64,000 nucleotides of DNA from Strigops habroptila (lineage: Eukaryota; Chordata; Aves; Psittaciformes; Psittacidae): contig NC_044290.2 in assembly GCF_004027225.2 (NCBI RefSeq), forward strand, positions 7,704,906 through 7,768,905, in the 5' to 3' direction. The position numbers were made by a program, and so were the translations under genes. Below the pieces are notes generated by a model. It was not told the origin of the DNA, did not search any database, and saw only the letters and a list, made by a program, of their open reading frames with translations. Positions 1-13,206 of the stretch are shown here, in pieces. The first letter of the stretch is position 1, and every line of letters begins with the position of its first letter.

Positions 1-434
1 TAAGAGTCGGATCCTGCTGCCGGCCACAGAAGTGCGAGTGCAAAGGATCTCCAGTAGAGACTCAGCAGTGACTGGGGAAGCTTGGGATTTATCACTGTGC
101 CATCTCGAGCCGAGGCTGCCTCTTGGGGCTCTTACATGAGCAAACATGGCAGTGTGTAGCCAGGTAAAAACTTCATTTACTCTTCAAGGCTGCGTAAATT
201 CTCAACTGTTTAGTACAGGTGTAATTTGCTTGTACAGGTCCATCACGGTGATGGAGGCAAAGGGACAGATTTTCTATTGTCCTGGACCAGAACAGTCTGT
301 TGGTTAAGTGAATTAGCTTTGCGTGTTCTGTTTTTCTCTACATGTGTTACAAGTTGTGCAGCTTCTCCGGTACTTGTCTTTGTACTAGAAAAAGAGGGTT
401 ATTGTGCTTGAGATGGAGAGGGCTTAATGACTTT

Positions 435-530
435 GAGCCAGGGCTGATATTAGACATCTAGGCTCCTTCCCTGCTGCTGCCATTGATTTCTGGCGTGACC
501 TCGAGCAGGTAATTCTGCACAGTGGTCTGA
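435..530 (+). repeat. possible ancient MIR/CR1-L3-type fragment
   Basis: The stretch reads like the middle part of an old amniote MIR or CR1-L3 repeat: a 'ggctccttccctgctgctgccattga' type start is followed by a 'gtgacct.gagcaggta' segment, which corresponds to the 'tgtgaccttgggcaagt' part of these families. Divergence is high and no ends are visible. The call rests on remembered consensus features only. Confidence 0.3.
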
Positions 531-3500
531 GCAAGCCTGTGGGGTGCTGCAAGCCAGTTCCAAAACTGGGAGCAAAATGGCCATGCAAGGGTAACGGAGC
601 AAATTAGCCCTGGTTTTTTGGATCTGAGTAGTGCCTTAGCATAGTACCATGCACTGGGCAGAACTGCTTGTGGCAGCTATTAGACACAAGCACATAGTCC
701 CTAAAACTGTTTTCACCACGCTCCATTGCACAGTGCAGACATGTCCTTAATCTCTTTGTATAGCTCAATGCCAGGTTATTCTGCTCATCTTTTGATTTCT
801 TAGGAGAGGGAAGTAAAAAGGTAGTTAAGTGTCTTGCAAAGGAGGTGAGGGGGAGTTAACAGAAATACAAAGCAAGATATACCCAGGGATAACTCTCTGC
901 TCCACTGGGCTCTCTAGAGACAAAAGGCTCAGGGATCATGTAGGAAGCAAGACAGGACATATGTGAGCAGTACTACTTTGGAAATGAATTAAAATAATTC
1001 ATAGAAAGCCCCTTGGCCATATTTATAAACATACCATTGGCTTGTTACAGCAGTGACAGTGTTTAAAAGGCAACACGTGTTTACTTGTGCTTAATAGTTG
1101 CCTCCAGCAATTTACATCTGCTAATGCAAAAATGGATAAACTTATGTCACAGGTACTGGGGACAAAACCTGGCATCAACTTCTTCTTTAGTACCTAAACA
1201 CATGCAAGATGTTATGAATCAAGAGCAGTGTATGCCATTTCCAGACACAGATTACAGTAAGAACGTAGCCAAATCTTTTCTTTATTGCACCTTGAAGTAC
1301 TATTTCATTAGTGGAGGAAAGAACAAATTTGCCTTTTATATCTTCCTTTACACTGAATTAAATCAGGTACTTTTAAATTATTGACCTGAAATTGCCAACA
1401 CTTTGGACTCACGCAGTTTCCCATTAAATGTGTTAATACTGAATTATGTAACGTGTATTATTTCAGGTAGATTAATACATCAAATCTGTCTGCATTCATT
1501 TAGTATCTCTTTAACAGTGTAAATGTGTTTGATCTGGGAGAAGATTCATATATTTTATGTGCAATGGTGAGGTGACCGAATTTCTTGGCTCTTTCACATA
1601 CATTTGTATGTCTTGGAACGATTAAGGTCGAATAGAAGTTACTGCCACGTCTCTCACCAAATAACAATTGAGTGCAAAATTACATATTTCCTACCAGAAC
1701 CTACCACAAAAGTTAGCTCTGTGCACAGTGTTCAGATGTGACTGACTGGTCTGCTATTGAATTTGTTTTAAGGGTGGGTGGCTGTTTTAGTTTTTTAGTC
1801 TACTGGACTGTGCGAATTTCAGTTCCTAGTTAATAAGAATACTTGTTTTCTCATTATAATTTTTGTGATTATATGTATTAGGCTAAAAATAGCTTCTAAT
1901 TTAAAATTCAAAGGAGGCCTTAATAATATATAAAGTGCAGTCCTGACTAACTTGATCCGTAAATAATGCAGAGAGCTCATATGCAAGACCTTACCTCCTA
2001 GATATATGCTGACTCTAGCACAAGCATGGGCACATGTCAGTCCATTCTCTTGAGTGATCACCCAATTTTCCTGAACTGCCTCCAAATGTGAGTCTGTTTT
2101 TGTACAGGACCACAAAGAATGTGGCCCACAGGTATTAAAGTACATGTGGGACCTGTGCATTGTGTCGTGCTGGTAAATACACACTCAGTGGGGAAAGTGG
2201 AGAAGCTTGCATGTTCCCTGAGCTTAGAAACTATCAGTTCTACATGACAGTTTGATGTTAATGCCAGAAATCAGGGGAGCAGCAAAACAGGAATGAATTT
2301 TGCAAAGGTTTATACTTTGCTTGTCTTTATTAACTGCTGCTGTTGAAACTTTTTAACAGCCACTCTGGAAATTGGGCGGACAACAGGGAAAAGCAGCAAG
2401 GATCATATTCTTCTGAAGGACGCCATAAAGATGAAACTAAAACTCCCACTGAATTAACTTTCTCATACACTCACACATTATAATAGAATTAGTAATTCTC
2501 ATGATTCACTAAACTGACAGCTTCTTGCCCAGTGTGATTTAATGGGGTGGTGGTTCTCTGCCAAGGACTGCCACCTAAAATACTGAATTTATGATCTAGC
2601 TCGCTAACTGAAATGCTCTAAGATCCTATATTTTAAAACAAAGATCCTTGAATAATCTAGGCTGGTTCTCTCACATTTTATGTGCGAGTGGTGGAGAGGT
2701 AAAATGAGTTGCATAGAGTAGACCTGCAGAAATGTTTCTGTCATGAATATCCTTCTAATAACTAGTAAAGCCATCACTACGATACCGAGGCATCAGGGAA
2801 CTGTATTATGTTTCATTTCTGTCTATAAGAATTTAATCAGAAAGCCACTGGAACTTATTTCGTTCCTCTGAAGGACTTCTACCAGGTGCTGTTAGCACAG
2901 CTTTATCTCCAGAAGGTCTCTTACAGCGTTATAAAAGACTTGATGAGAGTAGGGAATTTTCCTACTAAAATGAGAATAAATCATCATTTTCCATTCTGTA
3001 AGACCTGCTCATACAAATGGGATACTGCTACAATACAATGAAAAATTGCTTCGTGTTACTGCTTTAGTCACTGAGTCCAAACTACCTCTGGAAGCTGCAG
3101 GTTGAGGCCTGTCCTCTAGGTACTTTCTTGAGTGAGCTCAGTGTGCCAGACAGAGAACAAAGTCATTTGGTTTTTGCAGTGCAGGACTCTAATGGCTGTT
3201 AATGGAATAAGCAGCATAATGGCGGGGGTTGTAAAACCCAACATAGCTTCAATTTTAGCAAAAATCCCTTACACTGTGTATTGCATTCAGAATTGTATCT
3301 GGGACTTGACTGAACTCAAGGTTTAGTGAAATCATTAACCATGAAAGAAAGGAAATGTAAGGCATGGGTTGTCCTTCTCACCTGCCAGCTGCTGGTCGCT
3401 CCACTCCTCTGTACCATGACATCCCCTTCAGGAAAATGGTACAAGCTATCTGACCTCATATGAATATGTGGTACAAGTACAAAATACTGACATGAAAGTG

Positions 3501-6500
3501 CTATGTATCAGCAGTGGTGTACCTAAGAGAGACTGTGAATTCATCATGATTTATGCCTGTGTTGTGTTTTACAGCTTGCCATGTCACAGGGACACTTTGC
3601 TGTTGGTGATGGGTAGACTGAGACTGCAATATATGAGAAAGCTGTATCTGAACATCTTTGGTACGTTAAGTAGAAGGCAAAAACAACATATGTCCTGCTG
3701 CTTTTTTTCTTCAGATACCGATTCTCCTCTTATTCCAGAGTACCAAAGACAGCTTTGCCGTGTCCTCCAGATGCATCTGATACATGGGGCAAGACCCATT
3801 CTGTCAGTAGGATGCAGTACACAGAATTCCCCTTTGTGTCCTCCAAAGATTTATAGGCTACATTTATGTCCCTTGGAAAGTCCCACTGAGAGACTGCAGG
3901 GTTTGAGAACCTGGCATGAAGCTCCTTTGCTGCATTGCTATTGCTGAACTGTAGCATTAAATTTGGCATAGCATAATCTTTCTATAATCACCTTGGCTAC
4001 AGTAGATGTTGGGGAAGGTTACACTGACGCGCTGAACTCGTATGGAGTCAAGAGGTAAATTACATTGGCACTGACTCTTACCATCATTATTTAAAAATAA
4101 TTGAAGTAGGAACATTCTGCTCCCGTTTATCTGCTTATACAGCAAATGTATGAGGGAGACAAAAGAATTCCTCCAATTGTTCAGTAAAACACTCTCATGT
4201 GTGCTCAGTGGTGATGGCTCCAGATGAGGCTGCCCAGCTGGGTTGCAGAGAGATAGATAAACTCCCTCTCTCAGAGCAAATATTTGCTGCAAGTGTGCTG
4301 AGAAACTCACAAGTGTAAAGCCGCTGTTGTCAGCTTTATGTTGTCTCACATGAAGTCTTTTATTCTGGAAATGTTACATAAAAAGGCCAAGGCACAAATT
4401 TATAGGTGCCCAAAAGCCACTCTGCCCAGGGTATAGCCATACTCAAGAGATCTTATGTTCAATCAAAGAAATGAAGTCTACTTTCCCTAGCAACCCTGGC
4501 ACCAGTGATAGCTCTCAGGTAGGGAATGCTTCTTCAAAGGAAGAAACGGGTTTTAAAATATTTGTTATATATCCACATGTTGGCTTCAGCCCTACAAACT
4601 GGTTTGTTGAGACCTTTGAAGTCTGTGTATATGAGACTTGGGTTCTTGGCCTCCATCTCCTACTTCCAGACAGCAGAGCTGTGGGCAGGATGTTTTGGTC
4701 TGTCTCATTCTTTAGCACCCTGTGCGTTTTGGGGACAGTTATCAGCAGTGTCTGCCACAAGTCAGGCAGAGAACTGGCACCATGCTGCAGCTGAGACACA
4801 CTCAGACACGCTCATCAAGTGAGGTCTCTGCTCTCAAGAACTCAGAAAGTACCAGTATGGATTCAGTCCGGCATCCGGGACATCACTGCAGACTTCCTTC
4901 TCTCTCTGAAAGTACTGAATTATTTTATAGCATAATATATCCAGGTACAGTATGAAGAAATATATCTTCCAGGCTTTTGCCCTTATTCCTGGTTACTGAG
5001 TTTTAAGTATTCTGTTCATGCTGCTTCGAAGATGATATTAACGTGCAGCTTATTTCACTATAGAGCTGTCTGCAAGTGTTTTCAGATGGGCACAGTTATA
5101 AGTTATTCAGCTCAAAATTGTGTGGTTTTCAGGTCTTATTATTTGTTTTGGTTTGGATTGTGTTTTTTTCCTGAGGTGAAGAAAGAATATTTCGTGTTTG
5201 AATTTCTCCCATTCTTTTTGTTGAAGATATAAACCAGGGAAAGAAGGGGGCATGAATCCAAGGCTGGTCCCTGGTGATATAAAAACTCATTCCTTCCTCT
5301 GGTAATCTTCCAGCCGGCTGCTGTCTAAATGCTCAAAGTGTCTTTAAAATAGGTAACGAGAGCTGCTGGCTGGTTACGCTCCTCAGTGTGCAAGGGCTGT
5401 TGGTGGAAAGACGTCGCAGGCGCTCTGGGCAATGGGGAAGGAAGGGAGAATCATTATTTTGCTCTCTGTCTGGCTGTGCTTGTTCAGTGGTGGCCTGATG
5501 GCATTGTCATCAGTATCCCCCATACCAATGGCATGAGCAAAAGCAATAGTGGAGAATCTTTGGCATTACAGAAACAGGAAAGGGGCTGGTAGGCTCTCCT
5601 TAGCTAAGAGAAAGGGCCTTCTGGCATCTGACTCTTCTTCCTCATGCTCTTCATCCTCTCTGCACCCCTGAAAAGACACTTCATCCCCTGTGCCTCCTTC
5701 CAGGGGCTAATGCTGTTTGCTTCTTTTGTAGAAACAAATAGGTGGTGGTGGCTGCAGCAGCTGATGACATTGCTGGAGCCTTCTTTTTCAGCCTGCTTGA
5801 CTTCAGTGAGCGAGTCCGAGTGAGAGCAGCCCAGGATGAAGCACGGAATGGCCCTGGGTGACAGGAAGGTTCCCACTTCCCTTAGAATAACGTAGAAACC
5901 TAGATGGGCAGGGAGTTAAGGGTTGCAGTGCCTTGGCTCTGTCATGATGTGCTGTGTAACCCTGGACAGACACTGCCCTAAAAAGTGGCAGCTCTCTTAC
6001 TTCGTTATTCTTCCCTGTAATGTGCAGCCTTCTTCCTTACTTTTCGGTATTGCAAATTAATATTTATAAACCTGTTGTTTTCTGATAGAGACACCAATTC
6101 CAGTGCAGCAGTCATCCGCAACCGTCTTCCAGTTGTGCCTTCCAGAATCAGTGTTACTGTTCTGTTCATTAGACCTACTCGATACCATGGCAACATTATT
6201 TAGTTGCAGAGTCAACTGGCCCACTCTTGAAGATAACAACCGTGTGGTGTAGTGTGGCTTGACTCCTGTGTTGATTCTGGTGTCAGTGTTATCAGGGGTA
6301 AGTCCATGTTTTATTCTAAATCTATAATAATTATAATTTCAAATTATTAAGTGAAAAGTACTGAAAAAGAAAAATAATAATTAACTTCTCATCAGTGTCA
6401 GGGCTAAAAACTAGGGTTTCAAATAGTAAATAGCATAAGTGGGTTGTAATTCCTGGTGCCTTAAGTCATGGAGGACACAATTCTATAGAAACATACAAAC

Positions 6501-9500
6501 AAGTGGCTTTAAGATGCCATAAGTTTAATGGAAAAGTCACATTAATTTCAACAGGAGAAAGAAAATGTTTGTGTGTCAGAATATTAGTAAATTAAAATGA
6601 AGTGGTGTTAGAACATTACCCATGTATATTGCTGACATTGGCTGGAGGTAAGCAGTTTTACATTAGCATCAGAATGTTTTCAGTAGCATCTGCCTTGCAC
6701 ATAGTAAGTTTTCCTCTTTTTCTGGCAGGAAAGATGTCACAATAATTATTTTAATGTTATTTATCCTTTCTGGGGCTATGAAGTTGTTGAAGCAATTATT
6801 TTATGGGTTGCTTTTTCTTACTCCAGGACAGAATCAGGCATTCCAATTTAAGTATAAATGCACAAACACGGAAACATTGCAGACAAACTCAGCATAAGAT
6901 GGAAAGTCAGCAAGGGGAATTTCAGCCCAAATGGTTTAAGTCTGGCAAAGTTACTAACAACAGAGAACAGGGCCTTGTAATGAAAGTGTCAGGCAGTTGT
7001 ACTAATAGATATTGCTACCTGGCCTGCCTAAAGTGGATATTCTATGTAACTAAATAACAAGATATGCCTTATTTTTCTTTTTACTCCTATTAATTGCTGT
7101 GCTGTTGCAGCCATGTAATGCGAGTTGACAGGAAGGGGTTTCTCCACCCACTGTTCCAAATCTGAAATGTCACTGACTCTGGGAAGGGGGAAAAGGAGAA
7201 AACTTCCCCCAGTGTTTGTGGTATATTTGAATGGTTATTTTCCTTTCTTCATGCCTATCTCAGGACTATCTTGTATTCAGACAATGCCAGCTCTTCTGTC
7301 TTTCCTGATCGCCTGCCCAGAAAACGGTATTATTTCAGAGAGCCTGGGAGTTCTCCTAATTAAAGTAGCTGTTTTATTGGAGCTCACATCCAGTTGGATC
7401 CCAGATAATTTGGTCAGAGAAATTGGAATTGCAGGAAAACACTGAGTTTATCCCCAATCTTCATTTTTGACTGTCCTTCCCCTCCTTTCTGTAGTATTTT
7501 CATCTGACCCTGATTTGACCCAGTATAATTCAGCAGGAACATATGCAGCACCTTGTTCCGCAGTTCCCCATATGGCACAGTGAGGGAAGGAAAGCTGGTG
7601 CCAATTGCAGATCCAATTATAGCCAAGTAAGGTTGCTCCATTATTGCATTTGATGCCATAATTAAATTTGCTAACCGTGAAGAGGTGCCAAACCTGCCAT
7701 TTCTTGGGAATATGGGACATCTGTTTAGTGCTAATGCTAACATGGGATTTGAGAGGTAACATCAAAACTTCCATCAGTTTCTGCTGTTTCATTTCTTCAT
7801 TAAAAAACCCCAAACCTTCCAGTTAGTAGTCCCTTGGTTTCAGTTTTACATTTCTTCAAGCATTTCTAAACCACTGGTTGCAAAAGCTCTGGCTCCTATG
7901 CAAGCCAGATCCTTTTGGAAGCAAATAGAGGTGCACTAAGGCAGTGCTGTTCCATAGCGGATAGACCCCATAGTGTCTTGTGTGTGCATGTGAAGCTGAT
8001 GCATGTGAATGGGTGCTATTGAGCTGCCTGTGCACAGAAGCTAGTGTGCTCTGCCTGCATCTGTATCTCCAGTCCTTCCTAGTCATGGTTCCTTAACAGA
8101 TTTTCTGATAAATGGTGCTGGGTTTTTGTTTTGTTTGTGTTTTTTATATATGACAACATCTTTAAGTGTGAGCAAGTTTTGTGGCCAAAGCAGCCTCGCA
8201 CCGTTTGCTTTCCCCTGTTCTGCAGTGTCTCATGGCCTTGAGTTTCTCTGTCTGCTTGCCCTGCCCAAAGCTGCCTCTTTTGCCTTTCCCTAAAGGCAAA
8301 ACCATCCCTAAAGGCTTGGTTACAATTGCATTCTTTTGGAGTGAATTCAAAAGCTCTTTGCTGTTTGTTGCCAGTGCCACCTCACACAGGTTTAGCATGG
8401 GACAGAGTTTCTGATGGGAGACTATAGGAAGTGTTATGCTGTGTAGACCTCTTACACTTTTTGCTCCGGGTACACACTCCACCAATTTGCTGTGCAAAAA
8501 AAGAACCCTCATTTTTCTTGCATCTAGCAGCATTAGAAAAAAACACATGTACTTCAAAGTATCTGAAGTAGTGATTTCTCTGCCATGCGATCCATTGGTT
8601 TCAGTGCAATGTGAGACAGGTTTTGTGACCACTGGCCCTTTACAGCCTTTAGTTTCTGCTGACCAGGTAAATATAAGGCTGACAATTTCTGTTTAGTTAA
8701 GAACAAACTTAACAGCCAAGTTAGGGCTAGGGGTGCCAAGCCCCTACTCCAATTTGAGCGGAGTAAGAAAGAGGATGAACAGTGGCAGATGCAGAGTAAT
8801 GCTAACATGTGCAAGCTTTAAGTGTATTTTAGTGATTGAGAGAAACATAAGCAGCACTTACTGTTGTTACCAACCAGGCACAGCGATATTTGCCCCTTAG
8901 CATTTCAGCATTCAGGTCTTTTGTGTGGGAGATCAAGCTCTCCGGTTTGACACTCAGTTCTGACATTGTTTAAAACAGACTTGATGTGTGTATCTGCCTT
9001 TACATTTTTCTTCTTCACATGCTTTCTACTTCCCTTGCAGTTGTTCAGAGCTGAGATTACTCACTCTTAAAATGATAACACAATTTGCTAAATGGAATGT
9101 CAAAATACATGGGGGAGTTGGATGCTTTCTCTTGGTATATTTTCACCCCAATGAGTTAATGTTTTCATGAGCTTATGTCCTTATTGTTAACATACAGCCT
9201 GGTTGTAAAAAATGAAAATATAGCAAGTCTGTGTAGGAGGGAGGAAAAAGCAGGTTCAGGTAAAATGCCTCTAGAGACTCAGTTGGAGACAGGATGATGG
9301 ATTCAGCCGCTCATTCCCAAAATACATAATGGCTGTAAGAACAGGCACTGAAAATATTAAAAATTAAAACATGGATTTCCATTACCACCTTCAAATGGCA
9401 GTTGAGAAATTCGTGAGGTTTAGAGTTGAGAGTGCATATGTTATGAGGTAGCCTATAAGAACATATTTGCTGTTGACAGATATCAAAATGCAATGTAATT

Positions 9501-10665
9501 ATGCCTCTAATCAGACATGCATGTTTCATAATCATAGAATGCTTCCAAGTGCATTTTTCCTCTTAGAATTTTAGTAAGAGAGAGATACAACCCAAGAGAC
9601 TGCAATACAGATATATTTATGAGTAGTTCTAAGCACGCATTTGGCTGGCAGCCTCAGAAGCGAAAAAGCAGAGTCTGGTGGTTTGGAGCACCTGCCTGGA
9701 AAGCAAGATTTCATGAGTCTCTTCTCATCTTTCTCTGCAATGAGTGAGTCTACAGACAAACCAGGTAACACTTTGGTTCTTGTTACTGACCAGCTAGAAA
9801 TTCTATTTACCCACCAGAGTCTTGGTTAAATAACACATCCTAAAATCATAGCGTATTCTTCACAAAGTTTTCAGTATCAGAAAATATTTAAAGACTACAA
9901 TGAACAAACAAATGGTGCATCACTGACAAATTACTGACTGCTGTTATGAATAAGGTCTGGGAATGTGTTCGTTGCTTTAGACTTCTGCCCTGTCCTGTTT
10001 CAAGTGGCAGCATTACAAACACTCACCTGTATTGGCTGATTTCAGCCAAACCAGAAGTTTTCTGTTTGCTCTGCAAAAAGCTGGACAAAGCTTCAGAGCA
10101 CTCAAAATAGTTTGAATGAATAATACTTTAATTGCACTAGCACTTACTTATATTGCTGTGAAAGCTGGCTATATGATATAATTCTTCTCTTTACATTTAG
10201 GTATCTGTGTAGAAAGAGCTGGATACATAATTCAGTTAAATTCTGACCAAAGTCCATGCTTCTTTCTGTTCATTTCACAAATTCTGGGGTTTTCTTCACT
10301 TATCAAAGCATTAGAAGAACCTTGCTAAGGAAAAAGACTTGTACAAATACAGTTGGATATGATCTTTGGTACAAGGACATCTCTACCAGTGAAATGCAGC
10401 TGATGCTCTGAGAGCTTGGGAGGGCATTTTCAGGAAAGCACTGTATCTGTGCCAGGAAGTCTGCTGGTCTTTGAAGGACACTAAGCAATTCTTGATCCGA
10501 AATAGTTTTAAAGCATCTTATTTCTTAGGATACCTCAGGGCATTTTCTAATTCAGTTATGTCACTGTAACAATACCTGTCGTGAATAAAAACCCACTTTT
10601 CTTTAGCTAGTTTTATAGCCTCGAAGCAGTTAGATTTTTGTACTGTCTAGCTCCTGCCTTTAGAT

Positions 10666-10697
10666 ATTCCATACCTACTCTTTGATAGGTATGGAAT
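10666..10697. repeat. perfect 12-bp inverted repeat (hairpin)
   Basis: ATTCCATACCTA at 10,666-10,677 is followed after 8 bases by its exact reverse complement TAGGTATGGAAT at 10,686-10,697. The arms do not extend outward. It lies in intergenic DNA with no nearby gene. It could be a chance palindrome, the remnant of a small inverted-repeat element, or a stem in an unannotated transcript. Confidence 0.7.
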
Positions 10698-13182
10698 CCT
10701 GATCTCTGAAGGACTTTATGGTTCTTTCATATTTATTAATAAGACTCTAATGAAATACAGTAAAATGTCTATGGCCAATTTATTTACAGAATATCAAAGG
10801 AATACAAATAATGGTACAATAATGCTGTTTATATTACAACCCTTTGCAACTCAATAAGTTGTTCTTGTGGCTTGGCCTGCTGTGAGAATAGGAACCTATG
10901 CAGCCATCCGTTACTTTTAGGGAGCTCCTTTCACTCCCATGTGTGTCAAATGATGTGCATGTAGCCCCAGGTGCCACTCATGGAGACGTGAAGCAACATT
11001 TTCAAGTTCATAGTGCATTATACAACAACAGGGAGGGCACTGAGGTCACTGGAGCTTGGATGAAAAAGCCTGCAAGGGATTTTCATGTTTTAAATGACCC
11101 TGAAGGGAAGGCAACACACATGAACATTAATGCCTTGTTCTTAAGTCTGGGCTTTTCTGCCCACCTCACGTCTGTGATTTGAATATTTGTTTTATGGAGC
11201 CTCACAAAGTCTGTGCCAGTGCCAGGACCTAGTGCACTGTCAGTGCTTCTGGGCTCTATTTTATAGCATAGATTTACAGCATAGATTAGCTTTTGAGGTT
11301 TTTCTTTATCTCTGACAGCTTTCATTTTATTGTGGGATAGTCAGGGGTCTGTAAATCCAGGGGTACGGAGCTGAATGGAGTTAAGCTTCTGGGGGCATTT
11401 CTAGCTTGTGTGTCATTTATGCGATTTCCTGCAGTTGCAGGGAAGTGTCTCAGCCACCTAAAGGATCCTTTCCTGTCACTAAGACAAATGCTTCCATATT
11501 GAATCTATAATGTTCTCATTTCATATAATGAATCACTATTACTGGTTTGGCATAAAACAATATGAAAACATGCAAGAGGAGAAAAGTATAAAATGGTATG
11601 TCAAATAGCAGTTTTCCATACCCAATCTCTTGTATTTCCAGGACATTTTGGTGTTTTGCTTGTGTTTTTGTTTCAACATGAGTTAATATGTGTTTAGAAA
11701 TACTTTGTGAAATAGAAGTTCTAACACTGATGAGCTCTATGAAGTAAATAAAGGAGGTTTTAAACATGCATAACTTTGAATGGCAAGATACAACCCAAGC
11801 TAGATTTGGTGCATGGTCCTAGCCAGAGAGATGAGATATTTCAACTCCTGTATCTTACCCCTCAGATCATTTGTTCTGATGTATCCATTCCTTTGGTGTT
11901 GACTAAGTGTTTACTAATGAAAGGATGATTTGGACGAAACCATTCCTCTTGTAACCAGGCTGCAAGCTGGTGGCTGCTGTCAGTCTGCAGCACTGCGAAT
12001 CACTTGGGTGACAGAGATGAGCACCCGGATCAGCCCTCGTGTTTTAGCTGTTGTGCAGCTTCAGAAAAAAATCTAAGGTCAGTGCAGGCAGTAAAATGTC
12101 TCATTGCAGGGGATTTATTACATGGAAAGGAATGTTGCAAATATGCTAGTTTCATATTGGACCCTCTTGCTGATGGCATTAGTTTTTAAAAGTCATTTCT
12201 AGTGGATCCCCAGGGGTGGTAAGGCATTAACCTACAGAATTTATGTACATCTCGCTCCATAGAGGCATTGTGGCAAGTTTACCAGGGCAGTCGGTGTGGC
12301 CAGGTTTTCAGGTGTCAAGAACAGAGGCCCATTGGGCATTGGTGGGATTTGAATCCCTAAATCACTCTTACACTTCTGGAAATTCTGCCTTGCAGTCTGT
12401 GCATCCAGTCACACAGCACCTTATGGCTCTGAGCAAGTGAAATTTTAAGTGCTAAAAATTCCACAAAATAGCAGCCTTCTTATCTTCCTTTTTTTCTTTT
12501 TCAAAGAGACTGGCCTTAAAGCAGTACCAAGTCAGCAGATTAAAAGGGATTGTTTACAACAGAAAGTCTAGTAGGAGTAACTGCCCCGAAGTAAGCTGTT
12601 CTGGGAGGAAGCCAAGTTCATAGTTTCTTATCAGTACTCTAACAAGGGAACAGGGGTACTCTAATTACCGGTGTTTAATGAGCAGCCCAGCACCGTGTCA
12701 GGGAGGGGAATCACTGCCCTGAGTCTTGTGGCCATTAAGGATGTTGTTTCTAAAATAATTTTGGGGTTTCAGTCTTTTGGCTTTTTGATGCCACTTGCTT
12801 CCTGCCAAGCTAACCCCGCCATCCAAACACCACCTTCATTAACCATTGCAGGTTCCAAACAGGAGCTAAACTTCAAGGCACAGATTCCCAGAAACAAAAC
12901 TTCAATGTTTCAACTGTTCACAAATCACCTAAATGGTGGCTCAAGAAGAGCATGATTTGACCAGATCTTCAGCTGGTATAAAAATAGAGACCATTGATGT
13001 GTGTCATTGAAAACATCATCTGAAGCTGAAGTGGAATTGCAGCCAAAAAAACCTTCAAGTAATCACATAAGCTTTAAAGAGTGAAAAGCAGTAATGATTT
13101 CCAGAATGCCAAAGACCTTTTTCTTAGGAGAATCTTTAATTTGCTGATGAGTTGCTGTATATTGGGGTTTTAGATAATTGTT

Positions 13183-13206
13183 GAGGTGATGTCAGAGGTG
13201 ATGTCA
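13183..13206 (+). repeat. 12-bp tandem duplication
   Basis: GAGGTGATGTCA is present twice head to tail. Each unit contains TGATGTCA, one base away from the palindromic CRE/ATF site TGACGTCA. Short tandem duplications of this kind arise by replication slippage; a regulatory role is only a possibility. Confidence 0.65.

Noticed and set aside
3468..3947. 159-codon open frame on the plus strand, the longest in the left 35 kb
   Set aside because: No family resemblance, Cys/Leu/Ser-rich random-looking composition, several overlapping frames on the opposite strand, no promoter or splice context.
8162..8632. 156-codon open frame on the minus strand
   Set aside because: No recognisable domain, low-complexity choice of residues and an overlapping open frame on the other strand; a chance frame.
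9528..9560. 'ataatcatagaatgcttcc' as a possible CR1 end
   Set aside because: Only one unit of the terminal repeat-like wording; the body that should follow is not there.
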